NCBI GenBank assembly: GCA_036897095.1
Contig: JAYMSP010000979.1
Coordinates: 1 to 38,055, forward strand
Reading direction: 5' to 3'
DNA: 38,055 bases
From: Plantago elongata
Taxonomy: Eukaryota > Streptophyta > Magnoliopsida > Lamiales > Plantaginaceae
The notes below the pieces were generated by a model that saw only the letters and a list, made by a program, of their open reading frames with translations, did not search any database and was not told the DNA's origin. The translations under genes and the position numbers were made by a program. This document shows, in pieces, positions 33,390-38,055 of the stretch (the first letter of the stretch is position 1; the number at the start of each line of letters is the position of its first letter).

Positions 33390-34922
33390 CTGGAGAGTCC
33401 AAATAGACCCCTAATTTTATATACAAATTGTTTAGTTTCTACTTTGGTCTGTTTTACATTTTCACGGGTTAAAAAACGGATTTGATCGTTGAAATCCGGT
33501 ACGATCGAGTTGTGTACTCAAGTTTCTTCTTCACGTTCTTTTCATCTTCTTCTCACATACACGTTTTTTCTTCAAGAGTTTTCTCCAGAATCAATCGATC
33601 GATCTCGAGCGGTTTCACTCTTCCGGGTTATTCTTTGCAATCAAACGACCTCGAGCTTCATCTCTTCTCCAATATACCGATTTGGATTCTGCATAGCGAT
33701 TGAAAAGGAAGACCAAAACCCTAACTTCTCTATAGTGTAATTAAATTTGGGAAGTTGAAGATCATTCGTGTGTTACAGCGTTTCACGGTGTTTGTTAATG
33801 TCAGATCGGTATTTTTGGGAGAAATACAAGAGAAACTCGAGGAAGTTGTGTTCGAGATTGATTCATCATCATTTTGGTGAGTAATCTCTTCGATATCATC
33901 CTGATTGTTCCCATCAGATTTGATTTGCAACGTGTTGTTAAGGATTTATTACGGTGATTTGGTGATTTTGTAATGCTTGCAATTGTGATGGTTAGTGCGA
34001 GTTCTACAACTCGCAATTATCAAGTATTGTGTATGTTTTACTATAAATTGTCTAGTTTTTTTAAAAATAAATGGTCTATGTTGTTAGTGTAGTTTTTTGT
34101 TGTGCAATTGTCTAGGTTTTAGTATGTATTGTCTAGTTTTTAACATGTATCATCTACTTTTAATCTCTTTGGTGGGAATTTGTTGTTTGTTCAAATTTTC
34201 AGAATGTTTCGTGTGAAATTGTCTAGTTCTTAACATATATTGTCTACTTTTTAATGCCTTACATTATTTTGGGTGAAATAGTCTAGTTTTTGCAAATACC
34301 TCATGTTTTAGCTTTTAACACGTATCGTCTAGTTCTTAACAATATTTTTTCCAATTTTATATATTTTTGTTGATTTTTCGTATGTATTGTTTAGTTTTTA
34401 TGTAAGTTGAAAAAGTTAGAAGTAAATGAAGTTTTTGATGGAAATTAGCTTCTCATTGATCTAAAGAGACCTTATGATTTGAAGAGGGTGCATTTGATGA
34501 TTCGAAGAGGCTAAAGTAATATGAAAGAAGAAGTTAAAACAATAAGGAACAATCGATGTTTAGTTTTTACAATATATTATTTAATTTTGTAACTAAATTG
34601 TCTAGTTTGTAACTAAATTGTGTAGTTTGTGTTATTATTTGTCCAGAAATATACTCAATCAATGTAACATAATTGTCTATATTTTTTAATCTTACATATA
34701 TTATCTAGTTTATGAAAGGAATTCTCTAGTTCTTAAATGATTTAAAATTTACATTATATTGTCTAGTTTTTACTTGACCCGTTTTAATAAATTCGGGTTA
34801 AAAGATCCGTGTAAATTATTGGAAGCCACGCAGGGAAAAAATATATAATTATCTAATTTTAATATTTAACGGAAAAATTTTAAACTATTTAATATATAGA
34901 GGTGTCTTGCAGTACGGGCTCC
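33390..34922. mobile_element. Insertion of ~1.55 kb, non-autonomous DNA transposon of unknown family
   Basis: The homologous left unit is continuous from block U to the GR-RBP leader, whereas here about 1.55 kb intervenes. Weak inverted similarity exists between the ends (gagagtccaaatagacccct near 33394 and the reverse complement of aggtgtcttgcagtacgggctc near 34922), in the style of Mutator-like ends. Nothing resembling a transposase is encoded. The left part (33480-33900) is GC-richer and leader-like; the right part is a minisatellite. Exact boundaries and target duplication are not established. Confidence 0.45.
34040..34780. repeat. TGTCTAGTTTTT degenerate minisatellite
   Basis: The core (a)ttgtctagtt(t/c)tt followed by aacatgtat or similar recurs at least fifteen times at irregular spacing of about 20-60 bases (for example near 34047, 34109, 34129, 34218, 34279, 34600, 34691 and 34758). 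It lies entirely inside the ~1.55-kb insertion. Confidence 0.7.
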
Positions 34923-35106
34923 ATTATTTAACCCCTATAATAGTTTATAATATTTGAATTAAAATTTTGGAATGGTACCGATTTTTTACGCAGGAGAATG
35001 TACTTGGGCCAAGTCCGGTAGAGATTGGAAGCCCATCTGAGGAGTCGGGAGACGGGAGTACATATGCAGTCAGGTGTTTCTGCAGATTTATTTACGTTTC
35101 GTTTCT

Positions 35107-35169
35107 TATAAAGAGCATAAACCCTATTTCCATCTCCCTTAAACCCTATTTCCATCTTCCTTAAACCCT
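35107..35169 (+). promoter_or_regulatory. TATA box and three AAACCCT units at the GR-RBP copy 2 start region
   Basis: TATAAA at 35107-35112 is followed by AAACCCT at 35119-35125, 35141-35147 and 35163-35169, exactly 22 bases apart in a tandem repeat (taaaccctatttccatcttc type). The predicted leader exon ends at 35190 (TCACAG/GTATTT). Copy 1 has only two units and lacks the TATAAA. Confidence 0.5.
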
Positions 35170-35190
35170 TTTTCAACAAGCTATTCACAG

Positions 35191-35787
35191 GTATTTCTAT
35201 TTTTCTCGCTTTTCTGATTGATTTCGTTTCGTATACTCGTATGAGACTGGTTTGTGAGCTTAAGACTGCGCTATAATTGTTCGTATCTGTGTTGTTTCGG
35301 TTGTAGAATTGGATCGTATTTTGTTATGAATCAACACATACCTAGAGGGCTGTTATTGTTGATTTAGCTCGAATTTTATCTTCGTTTTACTTGATTCAGT
35401 TTATTTTTCAAATTCTCCTTTAGATCGCTCATTGATATTGTTTAATTTAGTGTTCCGAATGGGATTTTGTTAGCTGCTTTGCCAAATTGTTATAATCAGT
35501 TTAGTTATTGTAAAAATCTGTTGCAACACCCAATTTGGCACTTTGAAATCAGTTCTTTTACTAGATGAAGCTCTTTTCCGCAACCATATTTTGTACGATC
35601 CTTGTACAAATGAGCAATAAACAAGCATTAGAAAGTCTGTTGCGATTTTGGTTCTTTACTTGGTAGGCATTCTAAGTTTATCGTGATGGTATTATGTTTG
35701 CCGCATGGTTTTCTATTAAAGGCCTCCGTTTGGAAGTGTTCATATCGATGTTAGATTGTTGAGGTATTCGGTTCCCTTGCCTTGCAG
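35191..35787 (+). other. 5' leader intron of GR-RBP copy 2
   Basis: Donor CACAG/GTATTT and acceptor CCTTGCAG, ending one base before the start codon at 35789. It aligns along its whole length with the leader intron of copy 1 and is slightly shorter because of small deletions. Confidence 0.8.
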
Positions 35788-35788
35788 A

Positions 35789-37006
35789 ATGGCTCTCTTC
35801 AACAGAGTTGGAAATGTGTTGAGATCTAATATCTCTGCCAGTGTGCAATCCCCTACTCTCACAGCTGTTCGCTTCATGTCCAGCAGGCTTTTTGTTGGAG
35901 GTAGGTGCCATTTTTTGTTCGATTACATCATTGTTTTAGTTCATATTATTTCGGGATCTGATACTATTAGCTCCTTTGTTTTATAGGTCTATCTTTTGGA
36001 ACTGATAGCCAGACCCTGAAAGAAGCATTTTCCAGCTTTGGTGACGTCATTGATGGTGAGGTTCTTCTCAATGTATTGATGCATCATTATTATTCTTGTG
36101 TATTATGAATGGACAAGTACACAATGCTCATCATTAATGTTAAAATGTTAAATTTATATTGTTTGTAAATTTACTTTTACAATTCATTTTTCTAAGGCTG
36201 TATTTTTTATGTTCTTACTTATGCATATAATAAGCTATGGTATCTTATAAAATGTGTTGAAATTTGTATTTTGTTGTATATAGTTTGTAATCTGCACCTT
36301 TGGGCTTATGACTGCACGAGTTTTTTCTCCGAACATGTACTATTTATGTATTAACTATGTTCCTTTGTCTCTTTTAAACTCTGTTGATGAAAATTAACTG
36401 TGCCAAATAATTTGAATCTGATGCAGATCTCGCTTATTATGTGAGTGTGTTTATGGATCAAGACCAAAGTTGTTTTCTAGAAATTGGTCTTAATGTTGTT
36501 TTTACTTGGTTAAGATATTCTGCTGTAATGTGTTGTATTGAGAATGTTATTTTTCTTGCTTTCTCTTGGACAGCTAAAGTAATTACTGACAGAGAATCAG
36601 GGAAATCAAGGGGATTTGGGTTTGTGAATTTCGAATCTGAAGAAGCTGCCACGTCTGCTCTGACTGCAATGAATGGACGGGTGAGGTTCATGGAGGCTGG
36701 GGATTTTGTGATGCGCTATAGCCAATGATTGTGATTGTTCATTTTCCACACTACTTATTACTTATTTTTTTGTTGCAGGACTTGGATGGGAGAAACATCA
36801 GAGTTGATATAGCTAATGAGAGACCACCTCGCAGTAACTTCGAAGGCAGATATGGTGGGGGTGGTGGATATGGAGGCGGTGGTTATGGGGGCGGAAACAG
36901 CGGCGGTTATGGGGGCGGCAACAGCGGCGGATATGGTGGCGGAAACACCGGCGGATATGGGGGTGGCAACACCGGCGGATATGGGGGTGCAGCATCGAAT
37001 GAATGA
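35789..37006 (+). CDS. Glycine-rich RNA-binding protein, mitochondrial type, copy 2
   Basis: Tandem paralogue of the gene at 28955. Exons 35789-35900, 35987-36055, 36574-36680 and 36779-37006 have the same sizes as copy 1 except the last, giving 171 residues, the usual size for this family. The presequence (first 31 residues) is the same as in copy 1. RNP2 is LFVGGL and RNP1 is RGFGFVNF. RRM differences from copy 1 include SRLF for NKLY, GTDSQT for ETGSQA, Ala61 for Val and ESGK for ETGR. The tail is about 60 residues of GGYGGGNSGGYGGGNTGGYGG. No damage is seen. Keeping its own 3' flank and a TATA box, this copy looks closer to the ancestral gene than copy 1, although its surroundings carry more insertions. 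Confidence 0.93.
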
Positions 37007-37595
37007 CTATTAAGCTACTACGTTCCTTTCCCATTCCTTTTTTCTTCCTTAGTCGAATTAAAATACTGGTTGGATATTTTTGTTACATATTGCCATGTAT
37101 CAAATAATGTTAGTTTGCATGCAAAGCCATAAATTGTGAGACAAGTGGTGAGATCTGGTTTTGTGTTTAACTCTGTCATCCAACATATGTGAACCATGGG
37201 AACAAGGCACTGATTGGCATCACCTTATTGTCCATACTTGCATCATAAGTTGCATCTCTCTTGGCATCACCTCTTTGACCTTAGGCTTTTAGCCTTCCCT
37301 CGTGCTGGGAATCACGATTTGATTTCTCAAAGACTTCCATAACCAGCTCGTTTGTGCAATGCAATATGGAACCTCCCATGCTCAAGCCCCACCATGTATG
37401 ATCATTTCTTGTTAGAAGCTATTGTACAATGACATGTCAAACATGCGGTGTGGGCATTAGAAAATGCAACTAGTGGAAGCATTTGCAGGCTTAGTACTGC
37501 TGGATTTTGTCAAGGAAAGCATATAGATCTTCAAGTAGGTATGGTATTTCGCATGAAAAGCCAGGTCTTCATCAGGGACCTCAGTTGCAGTCAAT
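37007..37595. other. 3' flank of GR-RBP copy 2
   Basis: T-rich sequence directly after the stop fits a 3' untranslated region. It differs from the copy 1 flank from about ten bases past the stop codon onward. No other gene recognised. AATAAA at 37593-37598 is probably too far downstream to be the main poly(A) signal. Confidence 0.45.
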
Positions 37596-37612
37596 AAAAT
37601 TTGTCATATTAT

Positions 37613-37802
37613 TTTTTTTAATTCTTATTGAACATGAAATATAGCATTACAATTACAATCGTTGAACAAGACAAATTTATCAATCGATTCTAGATGCAAA
37701 TCACCACTAATCTCTAGAATATAGACCCATTTCGAGAAATCGAACCCGTGACCTGATGATTACAGGTGTCTCAGCTTGCCACTTAACTACAAACGCTTTA
37801 AC
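37613..37802 (-). mobile_element. tRNA-derived SINE, antisense, with 17-bp target duplication
   Basis: On the minus strand the head reads gtttgtagttaagtggcaagct (A-box region) followed by cacgggttcgatttc (B-box), a body, and a terminal A-rich tail (plus-strand tttttttaat at 37613-37622). Target duplications AAAATTTGTCATATTAT (37596-37612) and AAAATCTGTCATATTAT (37803-37819) differ at one base. Length is about 190 bp. The family differs from the shorter SINE-like copies at 7551 and 10665. Confidence 0.85.
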
Positions 37803-37819
37803 AAAATCTGTCATATTAT

Positions 37820-38055
37820 ACCTCGCATTCCTTAAGGAATTTTGTGCATCATGATTGAGCGTACCGTAGAACCTGTCATGGAAGTGGTTAGCTTTGAGCC
37901 TTTGATGCTCATGTTTCTAGCAACGTTCGAAACTGTTGCCCTACTGATTTTACTATCGTGTCAAATTCCATCTTATAATAGTATTATGCATTTGATTATG
38001 ATGCATAAGTAATTGTACGGTCTTAAAAGGTTGAATCTCGATTAATTGGTAGTTG
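37820..38055. other. Terminal stretch, nothing recognised
   Basis: No coding frame, repeat or regulatory element that I can support before the window ends. Confidence 0.4.

Larger units (their letters stand above)
30528..37016. repeat. Tandem segmental duplication, right unit (enlarged by insertions)
   Basis: Carries the same blocks F, U and G as 26697-30527 in the same order and orientation, but interrupted by the element at 30866-31425, an insertion at about 31486-32144, a MITE at 32511-32970 and an insertion at about 33390-34922. The left edge follows the stop codon of GR-RBP copy 1 within about ten bases. The right edge lies near the stop codon of copy 2, after which 3' sequences differ between the two genes. 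Confidence 0.8.

Noticed and set aside
33482..33740. Two overlapping 73-83 codon frames as a small gene
   Set aside because: No domain or conserved feature, and they lie inside an insertion absent from the sister unit; probably a transposon leader.

Overview
This window is nuclear DNA from a flowering plant: AT-rich, with GT-AG introns, intron-bearing 5' leaders and many small transposons. Protein content fits a eudicot, probably an asterid and possibly Lamiales, because the N-terminus of the NLR resembles Lamiales late-blight-type NLRs from memory. No database search was possible.

Layout. (1) 1079-5147 (+): a CC-NB-ARC-LRR immune receptor in three coding exons. (2) About 5.1-12.2 kb: gene-free DNA holding a Stowaway-like MITE, a tandem foldback repeat, two tRNA-derived SINE-like copies, a 5'-truncated LINE on the minus strand, and minisatellites. 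(3) 12199-14816 (+): an EIX-type LRR receptor-like protein. (4) 15572-19969 (-): a complete 16-exon GH116 (GBA2-type) glucosylceramidase, convergent with the receptor-like protein. (5) 23733-26084 (+): a complete seven-exon pyrroline-5-carboxylate reductase. The intron in its 5' leader is interrupted by a 782-bp hAT-like element that carries a gene-5'-end-like insert. (6) 28955-30519 and 35789-37006 (+): two tandem copies of a mitochondrial-type glycine-rich RNA-binding protein. (7) The last kilobase holds an antisense SINE with a 17-bp target duplication.

The most informative structure is in the right third. Matching blocks occur in the same order in 26697-30527 and 30528-37016: P5CR-downstream block, upstream block, GR-RBP gene. 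This fits one tandem duplication of about 3.8 kb whose right breakpoint fell just after the GR-RBP stop codon. The left GR-RBP copy therefore seems to have lost its own 3' flank and gained P5CR-downstream sequence. The right copy of the unit was later enlarged by a hAT-like element with a perfect 8-bp target duplication (the left copy keeps the empty site), a Stowaway-like MITE, a roughly 660-bp insertion and a roughly 1.55-kb insertion. The two proteins have diverged mainly in the glycine-rich tail, and their leaders differ in a TATA-like site and in the number of AAACCCT units.

The genes do not form one pathway. Two are immune receptors (one intracellular, one cell-surface). The rest are housekeeping or stress genes (sphingolipid turnover, proline synthesis, organellar RNA binding). 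I found no tRNA or rRNA gene, no CRISPR array and no clearly new multi-gene system. The novelty lies in the duplication and transposon architecture.
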